A stretch of DNA of 64,000 nucleotides from an uncultured Bacteroidales bacterium (GCA_903837605.1 CAILVF010000021.1:1-64000), one strand, 5' to 3'; counted from the first letter of the stretch, positions 50,577 through 59,959 are shown. Translations and numbers: made by a program. Notes: generated from the letters alone by a model not told the origin.

Positions 50577-52568
50577 ATGGACTTCAAACAGCAAATACGT
50601 GAGGGGATCCCGGCTGAATTGCCCGTGCCCAGGCCTGTTGACAACAATGTTAGTCATGCCCCTGTAAGGAAGGACATTTTAACTCCTGAAGAGAAGAAAC
50701 TGGCAGTTCGTAACGCTTTACGTTATTTCCCTTCACATTTCCACAAGGTACTGGCGAAAGAATTCGCTGAGGAACTCAGGTTGTATGGCCGGATCTATAT
50801 GTATCGTTTCAGGCCGGTTTATGATATGCATGCCCGCAATATCAATGAGTATCCATGCAGCTCTCTGCAGTCTGCAGCGGTGATGCTTATGATCCAGAAC
50901 AACCTTGATCCTGCTGTGGCTCAGCATCCGCATGAACTCATCACCTACGGCGGCAACGGTGCAGTCTTCCAGAACTGGGCGCAGTATCTTATTACTATGA
51001 AATATCTTGCCGCCATGACTGATGAGCAAACACTGGTCATGTACTCGGGTCACCCTATGGGCCTTTTCCCATCCCATAAAGAAGCGCCAAGGGTCGTTGT
51101 TACCAATGGCATGATGGTCCCGAATTACAGCAGGCCCGACGACTGGGAGCGGTTTAATGCAATGGGGGTGACGCAGTACGGACAGATGACCGCAGGTTCT
51201 TATATGTATATCGGCCCACAGGGAATTGTCCACGGAACGACAATAACCATCCTGAATGCAGCCAGGCGCAGGGCCGAAGGCGATATAAGCGGTAAGATCT
51301 TTGTCACCTCAGGCCTCGGGGGGATGTCGGGGGCGCAGGCCAAGGCTTCGGTTATTGCCGGTGCTATCGGGGTTGTTGCAGAAGTCAACCCCTGGGCTGT
51401 TCACAAACGGCATTCTCAGGGGTGGGTCGATGAGGTTTATACCGACCTTGACCTCCTGATCGAAAGAATGCTTGAAGCCAGGTCGAAGAAACAGGCTGTG
51501 TCGCTGGCATACCAGGGTAATATTGTGGACTTATGGGAGAAACTGGTAGAAAAGAATATTAAAATCGAGATGGGCTCCGACCAGACTTCATTGCATAATC
51601 CCTGGGCCGGGGGGTATTACCCTGCGGGTCTCAGCATGGAAGAATCAAATGCGCTTATGGTCAGGGATCCGCTTAAATTCCGCGAAGAAGTGCAGAGATC
51701 CCTCCGCCGCCAGGTCGACGCTATTAACCGCATGAGTGCAAACGGGATGTATTTCTGGGATTATGGAAATGCTTTTCTTCTTGAAGCAGGGAGGGCCGGT
51801 GCCGATGTGATGAAAGCCGATGGCACCTTCATCTACCCCTCGTATGTTCAGGATATTATGGGACCCTTATTTTTCGATTATGGCTTTGGCCCATTCCGCT
51901 GGGTTTGTACATCGGGCGATCCGAAAGACCTGGAGGTCACCGACCTGATCGCAGGGGACGTTATGGAGGAGATCGCGGGAGAGTCTCCGGCAGAGATCCG
52001 GATGCAGCTAAAGGATAATATTCACTGGATCCGTGAAGCTGGAATTAACAGGATGGTTGTCGGGTCACAGGCAAGGATTTTATATGCCGACTGCGAAGGC
52101 CGAACTAAAATAGCAGCAGCATTTAACAAGGCAATCGGCAGTGGTAAAATCTCGGCGCCTGTTGTTCTTGGAAGGGACCATCATGATGTTTCAGGGACTG
52201 ATTCTCCGTTCCGCGAAACATCAAACATCTATGACGGATCGGCTTTTACTGCCGATATGGCTATACAAAATGTGATTGGCGACAGCTTTCGCGGGGCTAC
52301 CTGGGTATCCATCCATAATGGCGGTGGTGTGGGATGGGGGGAGGTCATCAACGGTGGCTTCGGCATGGTCCTCGACGGTTCTGCCGATGCTGAACGCAGG
52401 TTGCGTTCCATGCTTCACTGGGATGTGAATAATGGAATCTCCCGCAGGGCCTGGGCCCGTAATGAGGAAGCGGTGTTTGCCATCAAAAGGGCTATGGCAG
52501 AAAATCCTTCATTAAAGGTAACTCTGCCGAATACAGTTGAAGATTCCTTTCTGGACGGCTTGTTCTGA
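50577..52568 (+). CDS. hutU: Urocanate hydratase
   Basis: 663 residues, the long form (E. coli-type enzymes are about 555). Blocks: TYGGNGAVFQNWAQY, MYSGHPMGLFPSH, the NAD-binding VTSGLGGMSGAQAKAS, EMGSDQTSLHNPW and GRDHHDVSG with DSPFRET. Second step of histidine degradation, giving imidazolone propionate. The other hut genes are not in the window. The 3' end is duplicated: a 52-bp segment including the stop codon recurs 60 bp downstream. Confidence 0.95.
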   Translation: MDFKQQIREGIPAELPVPRPVDNNVSHAPVRKDILTPEEKKLAVRNALRYFPSHFHKVLAKEFAEELRLYGRIYMYRFRPVYDMHARNINEYPCSSLQSAAVMLMIQNNLDPAVAQHPHELITYGGNGAVFQNWAQYLITMKYLAAMTDEQTLVMYSGHPMGLFPSHKEAPRVVVTNGMMVPNYSRPDDWERFNAMGVTQYGQMTAGSYMYIGPQGIVHGTTITILNAARRRAEGDISGKIFVTSGLGGMSGAQAKASVIAGAIGVVAEVNPWAVHKRHSQGWVDEVYTDLDLLIERMLEARSKKQAVSLAYQGNIVDLWEKLVEKNIKIEMGSDQTSLHNPWAGGYYPAGLSMEESNALMVRDPLKFREEVQRSLRRQVDAINRMSANGMYFWDYGNAFLLEAGRAGADVMKADGTFIYPSYVQDIMGPLFFDYGFGPFRWVCTSGDPKDLEVTDLIAGDVMEEIAGESPAEIRMQLKDNIHWIREAGINRMVVGSQARILYADCEGRTKIAAAFNKAIGSGKISAPVVLGRDHHDVSGTDSPFRETSNIYDGSAFTADMAIQNVIGDSFRGATWVSIHNGGGVGWGEVINGGFGMVLDGSADAERRLRSMLHWDVNNGISRRAWARNEEAVFAIKRAMAENPSLKVTLPNTVEDSFLDGLF

Positions 52569-52648
52569 TAAAGCATCTTGCCGCCGCCTGCTAAAATTGA
52601 AGATTCCTTTGCGGATAACCTGTTCTGATAAAACAGCTTGCCGCCGCC
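52537..52648. repeat. 60-bp-period tandem duplication of the hutU tail
   Basis: TTGAAGATTCCTTT at 52537 recurs at 52597. The two 52-bp copies match at about 44 positions and both contain TGTTCTGATAAA and CTTGCCGCCGCC. Copy 1 includes the hutU stop codon; copy 2 is non-coding. The downstream convergent gene ends at 52658. Confidence 0.85.
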
Positions 52649-52657
52649 ATCTCCTGA

Positions 52658-53956
52658 TTATTTTTTTCTTCGCATCAGTTTCCCGATATCGGCAATTTCT
52701 TTCGGGATCGCTTGTGACAGCAGCTCGTGGCCATCCGCAGTCACAAGCACATCATCTTCAATGCGCACGCCAAAACCCCTGCGTTTCAATGGCTGAACGG
52801 TGTCGTTTACCGGGATGTAGATTCCGGGTTCCACGGTAATTATCATACCGGGCCGAAGAGTATCGCCTGTGGCAACATCATGAACTTCGAGCCCGACAGT
52901 ATGGGTTACCGAATGGAGAATATAGTTGACATAACCTGCCTTACGCGTCAGTTGTGTGGTTTTACGGTCCAGGTCACTGAGGGTGATGCCCGGCCTGATC
53001 ATGTCGATTACCGCCTTCTGGATGTCCAGGACAGCCTGGTAAATTATTTCCTGGTCGGGGGTGAATTGCCCTGAAACAGGAATAGTCCTGGTGATATCGG
53101 CGCAAAATTCCCCATACCTCGCACCCACATCCATAACAACCAGGTCCCCTTTGTTCATCACGCAGGTATTTTTCTCGTAATGCGGACTGAGGCTGTTGGT
53201 CCCTGAGCCAATGATTGACGCAAAAGCCATGCTTTGGGCTCCCTGCCGTTTTGCTTCATACTCAATAATCGCCTGCAGTTCATATTCATGCATGCCGGGT
53301 TTGCAATGTTTCATCGCCGAAACTATCCCGTCGCCGGTCATGGCTATTGCCTTTTTTATAAGCTCTGTTTCCTGAGGGGTTTTGATCAGCCTGATGGCCG
53401 TGAATAATTTACTTGCCGACTTTAACTTCACCCCCGGATGGGCCAGTTCGAAAACTTTTTTGGTCTCTCGTTCACTGATTACTGTTTTACCGTTAAGCCA
53501 GTCATTTGAGAGTTTCGGCAAAGGATAGTAATACAGGGTTTTAATATGCCCGGAAATCTCTGCCAGCACCGGCAAAAAGAGCTTTTCGTCGAGAAGTGTG
53601 TCAGAGGATGATAACGGTATTGTCTCCGACATCTGATCAGGGTAGGTGAATATTAAAATATGTTTGATCCCTGAACCTGATTTATACCCTACAGGCGTTA
53701 CAATCATTTTGTACCCGGGTTCGTCTATCCCAGTGAGATTAAAAAAATCGGGACTCTGGCGGTAAGGTTCAATGTCGGCATCATAAACGGCATCTTCAGC
53801 CTTAATAACCAGGGCCGAAGTGCTATCCATCATATGAAGTAAAGCAGTCCTCCGTGTAAAAATCACCCCTGGGATGCTTCCCGGCCTCTCACAATCCTGG
53901 CCATAAAGGGAACATGCCATCAGCAGGATAAAAAGAAAGGAAAATCCGCCGCGCAT
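52658..53956 (-). CDS. Xaa-Pro aminopeptidase (M24), exported
   Basis: 432 residues. Signal peptide MRGGFSFLFILLMACSLYG. Creatinase-like N-terminal domain, then the M24 pita-bread domain with the five metal ligands in order: VVMDVGARYGEFCADITRT (two Asp), HTVGLEVHD (His), ITVEPGIYI (Glu), RIEDDVLVT (Glu). It cleaves N-terminal residues before proline. Its ATG directly follows the stop of the DUF6263-like gene. Part of an M28 / DUF6263 / M24 operon for periplasmic peptide processing. Confidence 0.92.
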   Translation of the reverse strand: MRGGFSFLFILLMACSLYGQDCERPGSIPGVIFTRRTALLHMMDSTSALVIKAEDAVYDADIEPYRQSPDFFNLTGIDEPGYKMIVTPVGYKSGSGIKHILIFTYPDQMSETIPLSSSDTLLDEKLFLPVLAEISGHIKTLYYYPLPKLSNDWLNGKTVISERETKKVFELAHPGVKLKSASKLFTAIRLIKTPQETELIKKAIAMTGDGIVSAMKHCKPGMHEYELQAIIEYEAKRQGAQSMAFASIIGSGTNSLSPHYEKNTCVMNKGDLVVMDVGARYGEFCADITRTIPVSGQFTPDQEIIYQAVLDIQKAVIDMIRPGITLSDLDRKTTQLTRKAGYVNYILHSVTHTVGLEVHDVATGDTLRPGMIITVEPGIYIPVNDTVQPLKRRGFGVRIEDDVLVTADGHELLSQAIPKEIADIGKLMRRKK

Positions 53957-54796
53957 CTATTCCGTAAGGCTTTGAGTAGTGGTCATCTTTTGGGTTATCG
54001 GAATGGTCATCTGCTGCTGGCCGGTCAGTGCCATGGTCATATCCACGTTATTGTTGTCAACTTCTTCTATCAGAAGGCCGAGTGCGGCATCAAGCCAGAT
54101 CGTTCCGGAAGTGTCTCCGCTGCCTTCCATAGCCAGGTCCATGCCCATCTGCTTCATTTTCCCGGTAATTTCCATTGAGCCTTTAAATTCTATTTTAATA
54201 CAATCATGGCTTCCCTTCTTCTCCTTTCCGGTGAAACTGTATTCAATGTTCTTTTTATACACGATCTGGCCTTCTCCCACGTCGGTTGTATCGGTGGCAA
54301 CCCTTGACCATTTTTCCCCGATACCGACCTGATGATCGGGCAACCTGGTGAAGTTGACACTTGTTAGACTCCCTATGGAGAATGAAGATCTACCTGGTTT
54401 TACAGTGTCGTGAGCCGGCTCCTTGGTAAGCTTTCCAACGGCCGTAAGCTTCGCCCTTACCGGTTTGTTTGCTTTATCCTTCATATCCATGGTCGTATCC
54501 CGGCCCATTCCCTTCATGTGGAATGATACATCTTCAAAAGTATATACAAGGCTCATGGTGCCATCTGCCGACACGCTGTCAATCACATATTTCAGATGGG
54601 AATGTGCATCGGTATTCATTTTCATCTCCTGTCCCCCCATTTCCTGGGTGGTTTCAACGATGCTGCCCTGCAAATACCTGTAGGTTTTTCCTTTTTCCAT
54701 TTTGTAACTAAGGCTGAACTTTTCCTGGGCTCCTGCCTGCAGATTAACCATCACTAAAACAACCGTGACGATCAGCATAATCATTTTGGTCTTCAT
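53957..54796 (-). CDS. DUF6263-like exported protein
   Basis: 279 residues. Signal peptide MKTKMIMLIVTVVLVMVNLQAGA cut before QEKFSLSYK. Mostly beta-strand with Met- and Thr-rich stretches (KMKQMGMDLAMEGSGDTSG). The pattern fits Bacteroidota DUF6263 proteins; function unknown. It lies between two peptidase genes with 0 and 37 bp spacing, so a link to extracytoplasmic peptide use is inferred only from context. Confidence 0.72.
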   Translation of the reverse strand: MKTKMIMLIVTVVLVMVNLQAGAQEKFSLSYKMEKGKTYRYLQGSIVETTQEMGGQEMKMNTDAHSHLKYVIDSVSADGTMSLVYTFEDVSFHMKGMGRDTTMDMKDKANKPVRAKLTAVGKLTKEPAHDTVKPGRSSFSIGSLTSVNFTRLPDHQVGIGEKWSRVATDTTDVGEGQIVYKKNIEYSFTGKEKKGSHDCIKIEFKGSMEITGKMKQMGMDLAMEGSGDTSGTIWLDAALGLLIEEVDNNNVDMTMALTGQQQMTIPITQKMTTTQSLTE

Positions 54797-54833
54797 TTTT
54801 TTCAGAATTATTAGTCTTGACGTTTATATGTTC

Positions 54834-56426
54834 TTATTGATCGGGGGCATCGGTTTCAATTGGGTTGATGCTGTACCTGACATCTTCATTGGATATTTTC
54901 CCGGCCGTGTAGAATACCAGCCTGGAGACCCTTGCAGCCTTGTTGCAATCCGACTTGTCGGGATTGTCGCTTACCTGGTGATAATCTTTATGCAAGCCTG
55001 TAAAGTAGAATATAAAGGGGACGTTATGCTTGTAAAAATAATAATGGTCGCTCCCGCCTAAATATTCACTGTCCTTAACGACAAGGGTGAACTTTGTCTT
55101 TTTGTTTTCTTTCCTGATTATTTCAGTGATGTCAGGACTTTGTTTGGCGCCTTCAAGGTAAAGCGAATCAGGGGAATTTCTGCTGATCATATCGAGGTTG
55201 AGCATGGCAACTGTGGAGGCAAGGGGGTGCAAGGGATGGGTTGTATAATACCTTGACCCGTACAAACCTTTTTCTTCACCTGCAAACAATATGAACATCA
55301 TACTGCGTTTGGGTTTCTCTTTAAGCATGCTGAAGGCATGAGCCACCGTCATAACCCCTGAAGTCCCGGAAGCATTGTCGTCGGCACCATTGAAAATATA
55401 ATCTTCACCTGCTTTATGTTCCTTCTTGAACCCAACGTGATCGTAATGAGCTCCGATGATAACCAGCTGTTTGTTTAAAACCGGGTCGCTCCCCTGGATG
55501 TATCCTACAACATTCTTTGAATGGAATATTGTTGTAATGATGTTTGCATGCATGCTCACTTTGGTACCGGGTAATTCGTAGGAAACACAGGCAAGATCTT
55601 TTTCAATTCTTGCTTCCAGATGTTTAAGTGAGTCTACACTGCCGAAAAGAAGCCTGACCACTTCCTCCCCGATATGCATCGCCGGGATCTGATCCTCGTT
55701 GTCGATACATAAATGAAGTGGAACTGCATCCTTTGGGATCACTTTTGATAAGGAAGGCCATGGGAACCCTCTGGCTTTTACCGAACTGTACTGCAGCGGC
55801 CCATTTACTATCAGCATCCCTGCCACGCCATGCTTCACGGCATTTTTCATTTTCTCTTTTAATGAGATGTATTTTGAATCTTCCTTGCCTTTAAAAACCG
55901 AATTGGAATCATCTTTCTGGGGTTCATTCCTGAAAATGACCACGATCTTGCCTTTGGCATCAATTCCCTTATAATCATCGTAGTTGTATTCGGGCGCTGT
56001 AATTCCGTATCCGGCGAAAACCACAGGGGCTGTAACAGAAGCGGGGGAAGAAAAGTCATAGGGAACATAATCCGCTTTAATGTTCAGTTCAAAACTGGCA
56101 CCGTTTCGCAATACAGCCAGTTCATTGGTGTCGCCCAGTTCATCCTTGCAGATTGGCACTTCCTGAAAATAACTTCCGTTCCAGGGTTGAATTCCCCAAT
56201 CCCTGAAGTTCCTGGCAATATAAGCCGCGGCAGTGTCCAGCTGGGGGCTGGGAGTGTTCCTGCCTTTCATCGAATCAGAGGCCAGGTAATTGAGATGCAT
56301 GCTGAAAAATTCAGGGGTAATAAGTTTCCTGCCATTCCCGGAGCTGTATTGGGATCCTGAACACCCGGCGAAAACATAAGCAATAACAATGAACAGGGAA
56401 ATGCGGAATATAACAGGGGTCTTCAT
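54834..56426 (-). CDS. M28-family aminopeptidase lipoprotein with PA domain
   Basis: 530 residues. Lipoprotein signal with lipobox FAGC (Cys21). A PA-type insert (GAGYGIT-like VFAGYGITAPEYNYDDY, VGHAV-type AGMLIVNGPL) precedes the zinc peptidase core: IIGAHYDHVGF, GADDNASGTSGV, LFAGEEKGLYGS, MLNLDMISRNSP, and GGSDHYYFYKHNVPF. These give the two-zinc site (H, D, E, D, H). Predicted periplasmic or outer-membrane aminopeptidase, first gene of the operon. A -7 box lies at 56478-56485. Confidence 0.92.
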   Translation of the reverse strand: MKTPVIFRISLFIVIAYVFAGCSGSQYSSGNGRKLITPEFFSMHLNYLASDSMKGRNTPSPQLDTAAAYIARNFRDWGIQPWNGSYFQEVPICKDELGDTNELAVLRNGASFELNIKADYVPYDFSSPASVTAPVVFAGYGITAPEYNYDDYKGIDAKGKIVVIFRNEPQKDDSNSVFKGKEDSKYISLKEKMKNAVKHGVAGMLIVNGPLQYSSVKARGFPWPSLSKVIPKDAVPLHLCIDNEDQIPAMHIGEEVVRLLFGSVDSLKHLEARIEKDLACVSYELPGTKVSMHANIITTIFHSKNVVGYIQGSDPVLNKQLVIIGAHYDHVGFKKEHKAGEDYIFNGADDNASGTSGVMTVAHAFSMLKEKPKRSMMFILFAGEEKGLYGSRYYTTHPLHPLASTVAMLNLDMISRNSPDSLYLEGAKQSPDITEIIRKENKKTKFTLVVKDSEYLGGSDHYYFYKHNVPFIFYFTGLHKDYHQVSDNPDKSDCNKAARVSRLVFYTAGKISNEDVRYSINPIETDAPDQ

Positions 56427-56782
56427 TTGGAGGTTATTTAAAAATATGCAATCGGCAGATATGAGAGATTTCTATTACAAACGTACTGCAAATAAGTAAA
56501 CCGGGCAAACTTCCCGGAAATATCCTTTAAAATTTTGATTTTACCCTGCTTTCTGGTTATTGGGGCAATGTCAACCTGATCACCGGTCTTTTCATTTCCA
56601 TCTGCTTGAAATGAGTCCCCGGTCTCCCCAAAGCGGTTTTTTTTTTCTTTGACGCAACGAATTGCAATTTTATCCTGTCATTAACATTACAACAGGCAAT
56701 CTGGCCAACCCCTGTAAATTTATTTTCAACAATTGTATCACTTTTTCATTTTCCCCGGATTAAGAGGGGTAGTTCATCTGTT
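56427..56782. other. 356-bp divergent intergenic region
   Basis: It holds the M28 operon promoter (56478-56485, minus), a T10 tract at 56638-56647 and a weak plus-strand TAAATTTA box (56715-56722, one mismatch) upstream of the sigma factor operon. No ORF, RNA gene or repeat was recognised. Confidence 0.5.
56478..56485 (-). promoter_or_regulatory. -7 box (TACGTTTG) for the peptidase operon
   Basis: Minus-strand TACGTTTG, 52 bp upstream of the M28 gene ATG. Confidence 0.5.
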
Positions 56783-57364
56783 ATGATAATTCTGTATACA
56801 AATGAATGGCTGGTCAAGGGCTTCATGGAAGGCCGGGAATCCTGCATAAAATACATGTACAGGGAATACTTCCCTATGGTCAGATCAATTGTACTCACAC
56901 GGAACGGGAACCTGGAAGATGCTGAGGACATTTTTCATGATGGGTTGATCATCATTTATAAGCGTTTAAAGAAAAGTGGATTTTCACTGAACAGCAGTTT
57001 GAAGACCTATCTTTTTTCAGTTTGCCGGAATCTCTGGAGGAGACGACTGGAAAGAAAATACCGATTGATGTATGGCATGGATTCCTGTGTAAGTGATTCG
57101 GGATGCAATGAAACCAGCGAAAGTGAGGAAGAGGAGAATGCTGAAAAATTCAGGCTGTATAAGAAGCACTTTGCAGCCATGCCTGAATTCTGCCGAGCAT
57201 TACTGACCCATTATATCAGAAAAACGTCCCTGGAAGAAATCGCCAGGATTATGAATTACAAGGATGCTGAATATGTCAAGGCAAGAAAATATTATTGTAA
57301 GAACCTGCTCCGGAAAAAGATCCTGAATGACCCGGAATGCAAACAATTTATGAATTATGAGTGA
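56783..57364 (+). CDS. ECF sigma factor of the CHAT operon
   Basis: 193 residues. Region 2: CIKYMYREYFPMVRSIVL, DAEDIFHDGLIIIYKRLKK, KTYLFSVCRNLWRRRLERK. Linker with an acidic run (SESEEEENAEK). Region 4: FAAMPEFCRALLTHYIRKTSL, followed by EEIARIMNYKDAEYVKARKYYC. A divergent ECF group, different from the sigma factor at 49945. Its stop overlaps the next gene by 8 bp, the arrangement expected for a sigma/anti-sigma pair. Confidence 0.88.
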   Translation: MIILYTNEWLVKGFMEGRESCIKYMYREYFPMVRSIVLTRNGNLEDAEDIFHDGLIIIYKRLKKSGFSLNSSLKTYLFSVCRNLWRRRLERKYRLMYGMDSCVSDSGCNETSESEEEENAEKFRLYKKHFAAMPEFCRALLTHYIRKTSLEEIARIMNYKDAEYVKARKYYCKNLLRKKILNDPECKQFMNYE

Positions 57365-58139
57365 CTTCTTAACCCATAGCCAATGGATTGGAAAATTTAC
57401 TGATAACGAGTTGTCTTCAGAGGAAGAGACCCAGTTTTTATTCAGGGCTTCACAAAATCCATTGCTTAGAAATGAACTAAGGCTAGACAAGGATTTATCG
57501 GACTTACTCGCCGATCAGGGTTTATTGGAATTGTCGGAAGCTATCAGAAAGACAATTAAAAACGAAAAAAGCAACAAACGGATGCCGCTATACCGGCAAA
57601 TTGCAGCGTCGGTGATAATCCTGGTGAGCCTGGCCGGTCTTGCCGGCCTCATAATTAACTACACAACTCAATGGGATGGTCAGTTTTTTCTTGCGCATCA
57701 TACTTTTTTAAGCCCCCAGGTTAAGGGTTTATTCGGAATTTATCCCGGTGAAAGGAAAATAAATTCGGCGTCCACCCCTGCAAAACGGAGGGCTATTGTT
57801 CAGGATAATTTCAAAGAAGACCCCTACACTCCGAGGCCTGAATATGAATTTCTTGTCGGGACGGTTACAAGAGATATATCGGTATTTGTGATCTCACCCA
57901 TGCCAAGGGTCAAATGCAGGGTCGACAGCCTGATCCAGTTCAGCTGGAGATGGCTTACCGGTCCTGTGCCGTTAAGTATTGAGATAAGCGATAACCATGG
58001 TCGCGTAATATTGAATTCTATGCAGGTGACAGATGTAAATTATATACTGAACACCAGGTACTGGACCAGGGGATTATATTATTATAAAATATCGGCAGCT
58101 GATGAACTTGTAACCATCGGAAGCATTTTAATTTATTGA
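57357..58139 (+). CDS. Single-span membrane protein, putative anti-sigma factor with periplasmic beta domain
   Basis: 260 residues. The cytoplasmic N-terminus (about 75 residues, WIGKFTDNELSSEEETQF and NPLLRNELRLDKDLSDLL) resembles anti-sigma N-termini but has no zinc motif. One membrane span (IAASVIILVSLAGLAGLII, about 82-100) follows. The C-terminal 85 residues form a small beta-sandwich-like domain (IQFSWRWLTGPVPLSIEI, TRYWTRGLYYYKIS). Overlaps the sigma gene by 8 bp and is followed 5 bp later by the CHAT gene. A role as regulator of the sigma factor is inferred from topology and position. Confidence 0.65.
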   Translation: MSDFLTHSQWIGKFTDNELSSEEETQFLFRASQNPLLRNELRLDKDLSDLLADQGLLELSEAIRKTIKNEKSNKRMPLYRQIAASVIILVSLAGLAGLIINYTTQWDGQFFLAHHTFLSPQVKGLFGIYPGERKINSASTPAKRRAIVQDNFKEDPYTPRPEYEFLVGTVTRDISVFVISPMPRVKCRVDSLIQFSWRWLTGPVPLSIEISDNHGRVILNSMQVTDVNYILNTRYWTRGLYYYKISAADELVTIGSILIY

Positions 58140-58144
58140 ATTGT

Positions 58145-59509
58145 ATGGATCCAAGAGTCTTTCTTTTTATGGTGGGTTTCCTGTTTATAATCCCGAGGTT
58201 TTTAACATTTGCCTTGGCTCAGGTTCAGGATGTTGAATCATTGATCTCCGACATAGCTTCTCCCCAAAGAAACCTTGATCTGGGTTTATCAGTACTGAAA
58301 GACCCGATGCATAACCTGGCATTTCGAGAAATGTCAGGGAACGCCGATATTCCTGATACTTCCCTACAGGCTCCCATTTTTGCAACCACAGGAGAACCGG
58401 TATATAACCCTTCTCTGTTGATGATGATACAGGGCCTGCTTTCAAAACAGGAAGTGCTTCTTGAATATTTCCCCGGTGATAGCGTAGTTTTTACAGTTGC
58501 TGTTACGAAAGAATCATTTGGCATCCACAGAATGAGGACCAGTCCTGAGATATGGCAGGAATTATCCGGATTTAAACGGAATATCAGATTGGCCGATTTC
58601 GGGAATTGCAAGTACCAGTCGGAATTATTGAGCGAGGTCTTGCTAAGGCCGGTCTCAGAGTCACTGAAAGGAAAGACGAAAGCAGTAATTATTGCCCATG
58701 CTGCACTTTACGGGTTCCCATTTGAAGTGCTCGTGTATCCCACCATTCCATCATTACAAGCATCAGGTAAAACAAAATACCTTATCGAAGGAAGGGAAGT
58801 GGTTTATAATAATTCGGTCGCCCAATGGCTGAGTTCCAGGATACGCAGTAAAACCTGTACTTTGAAAACTTCTGCCGACAACAACCTTGCATTTGCAGGG
58901 TTCTCTCCGGGGTTTGAACTTCATGAATGCATTCAGGAACTCCATAATGCGGGCACGGAGATCAGCAGAATCGGTAAAATGTTCAAGGATAGTGGGAAAA
59001 CACCGGTTATTCTGTTAAACGAGAATTCCAATGAAAGCAATTTCAAATCTATTGCACGTTACAGCCATATTATTCATATTGCAACCCATACTATCAGCAG
59101 CACAGACTGCCCCGATATGAACGGGCTGCTGTTTCATGAATTCGGATCACGGGAGAATACTGATGAGGATGATGGATTACTGGCTGTTCGTGAGATTTGT
59201 GAACTCAATATCCCGGCAGACCTTATCGTGATCAATGCCTGTGCCTCGGCAAATATCAGGAGCAGGATAGGTTTGAACTGGTTTTCCTGCGCCGATTGTT
59301 TCATGAAAGCCGGGGCAAGGAACGTTTTATGCACCCTTTGGAACATAAGTGATCGTGTGGCGGAACGGTTCATGGTGGAATTCTACCGCTGCTACCTGGG
59401 AGGAATGTCATACAGTAAGGCACTTCAGCAGGTTAAAGTAAAGATGATATCGGAACCATCAACATCTTTGCCGTTAAACTGGGCAGCTTATGTGCTGATA
59501 GGTGATTGA
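58145..59509 (+). CDS. Exported CHAT-domain (caspase-like) protease
   Basis: 454 residues from the ATG at 58145 (an upstream TTG at 58136 overlaps the previous stop). N-terminal signal-like segment VFLFMVGFLFIIPRFLTF ending ALAQ. A short spacer is followed by a CHAT domain from about 95: LLEYFPGDSVVFTVAVTK, the mid-block ALYGFPFEVLVYP, the catalytic His in IIHIATHTISS (His315), the catalytic Cys in VINACASA (Cys366), and FMKAGARNVLCTLWNISD. No TPR repeats, which most bacterial CHAT proteins have. If exported, the protease acts in the periplasm, on the same side as the domain of the anti-sigma-like protein. Confidence 0.85.
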   Translation: MDPRVFLFMVGFLFIIPRFLTFALAQVQDVESLISDIASPQRNLDLGLSVLKDPMHNLAFREMSGNADIPDTSLQAPIFATTGEPVYNPSLLMMIQGLLSKQEVLLEYFPGDSVVFTVAVTKESFGIHRMRTSPEIWQELSGFKRNIRLADFGNCKYQSELLSEVLLRPVSESLKGKTKAVIIAHAALYGFPFEVLVYPTIPSLQASGKTKYLIEGREVVYNNSVAQWLSSRIRSKTCTLKTSADNNLAFAGFSPGFELHECIQELHNAGTEISRIGKMFKDSGKTPVILLNENSNESNFKSIARYSHIIHIATHTISSTDCPDMNGLLFHEFGSRENTDEDDGLLAVREICELNIPADLIVINACASANIRSRIGLNWFSCADCFMKAGARNVLCTLWNISDRVAERFMVEFYRCYLGGMSYSKALQQVKVKMISEPSTSLPLNWAAYVLIGD

Positions 59510-59516
59510 ACCGGGT

Positions 59517-59894
59517 TTAATGGCAGGCAATTGTCTCTATTTCAATCAGGGCCCCCATTGGCAGTCCTGCCACAGCATATGCCGCGCGTGCAGGCGGGTT
59601 TTCAGGGAAAAAGGTCCCGTAGATCGAATTTACCAGGGAGTAATCGTCCATTTTGCTTAACAAACAGCTCGTTTTTATCACATCCATGTATGAATAGCCT
59701 GCCGCATTAAGAATGGCCCCTATATTCTTCATGACCTGTCTGGTTTGTTCTTCGATGCCTCCCCCGACCAGTTTGCCGCTGGAGGGATCAATGGCAATCT
59801 GGCCCGAAATATATAACATGCCATTTGCTTCTACAGCCTGGCTGTATGTAGCTATCGCTTTAGGTGCATCGGGGGTTGATATAATTCGTTTCAT
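59517..59894 (-). CDS. ridA: RidA-family reactive intermediate deaminase
   Basis: 125 residues. GMLYISGQIAIDPSSGKL and NPPARAAYAVAGLPMGALIEIE, with the arginine needed for imine deamination, mark the true RidA subgroup. It hydrolyses enamine/imine by-products of PLP enzymes in the cytosol. It follows lptD in the same direction, an order often seen in Bacteroidota. Confidence 0.92.
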   Translation of the reverse strand: MKRIISTPDAPKAIATYSQAVEANGMLYISGQIAIDPSSGKLVGGGIEEQTRQVMKNIGAILNAAGYSYMDVIKTSCLLSKMDDYSLVNSIYGTFFPENPPARAAYAVAGLPMGALIEIETIACH

Positions 59895-59924
59895 AGGTTA
59901 TGTTTCATTAAATTAATTTTACTA

Positions 59925-59959
59925 ATCACTTATGGCTTATGGCTCATGGCTCAAGTCTA
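59925..59959. repeat. ATGGCTC heptamer array after lptD
   Basis: Four units in exact 7-bp phase: ATCACTT, ATGGCTT, ATGGCTC twice (59925-59952). Next to the lptD stop TAG (59959-59957). Same family as 19444-19522 and 25114-25165, in one orientation only. Confidence 0.8.

Noticed and set aside
56427..56782. tRNA or small RNA gene in the 356-bp gap
   Set aside because: No cloverleaf, TTCGA-type arm or strong hairpin with T-tail could be found by eye.
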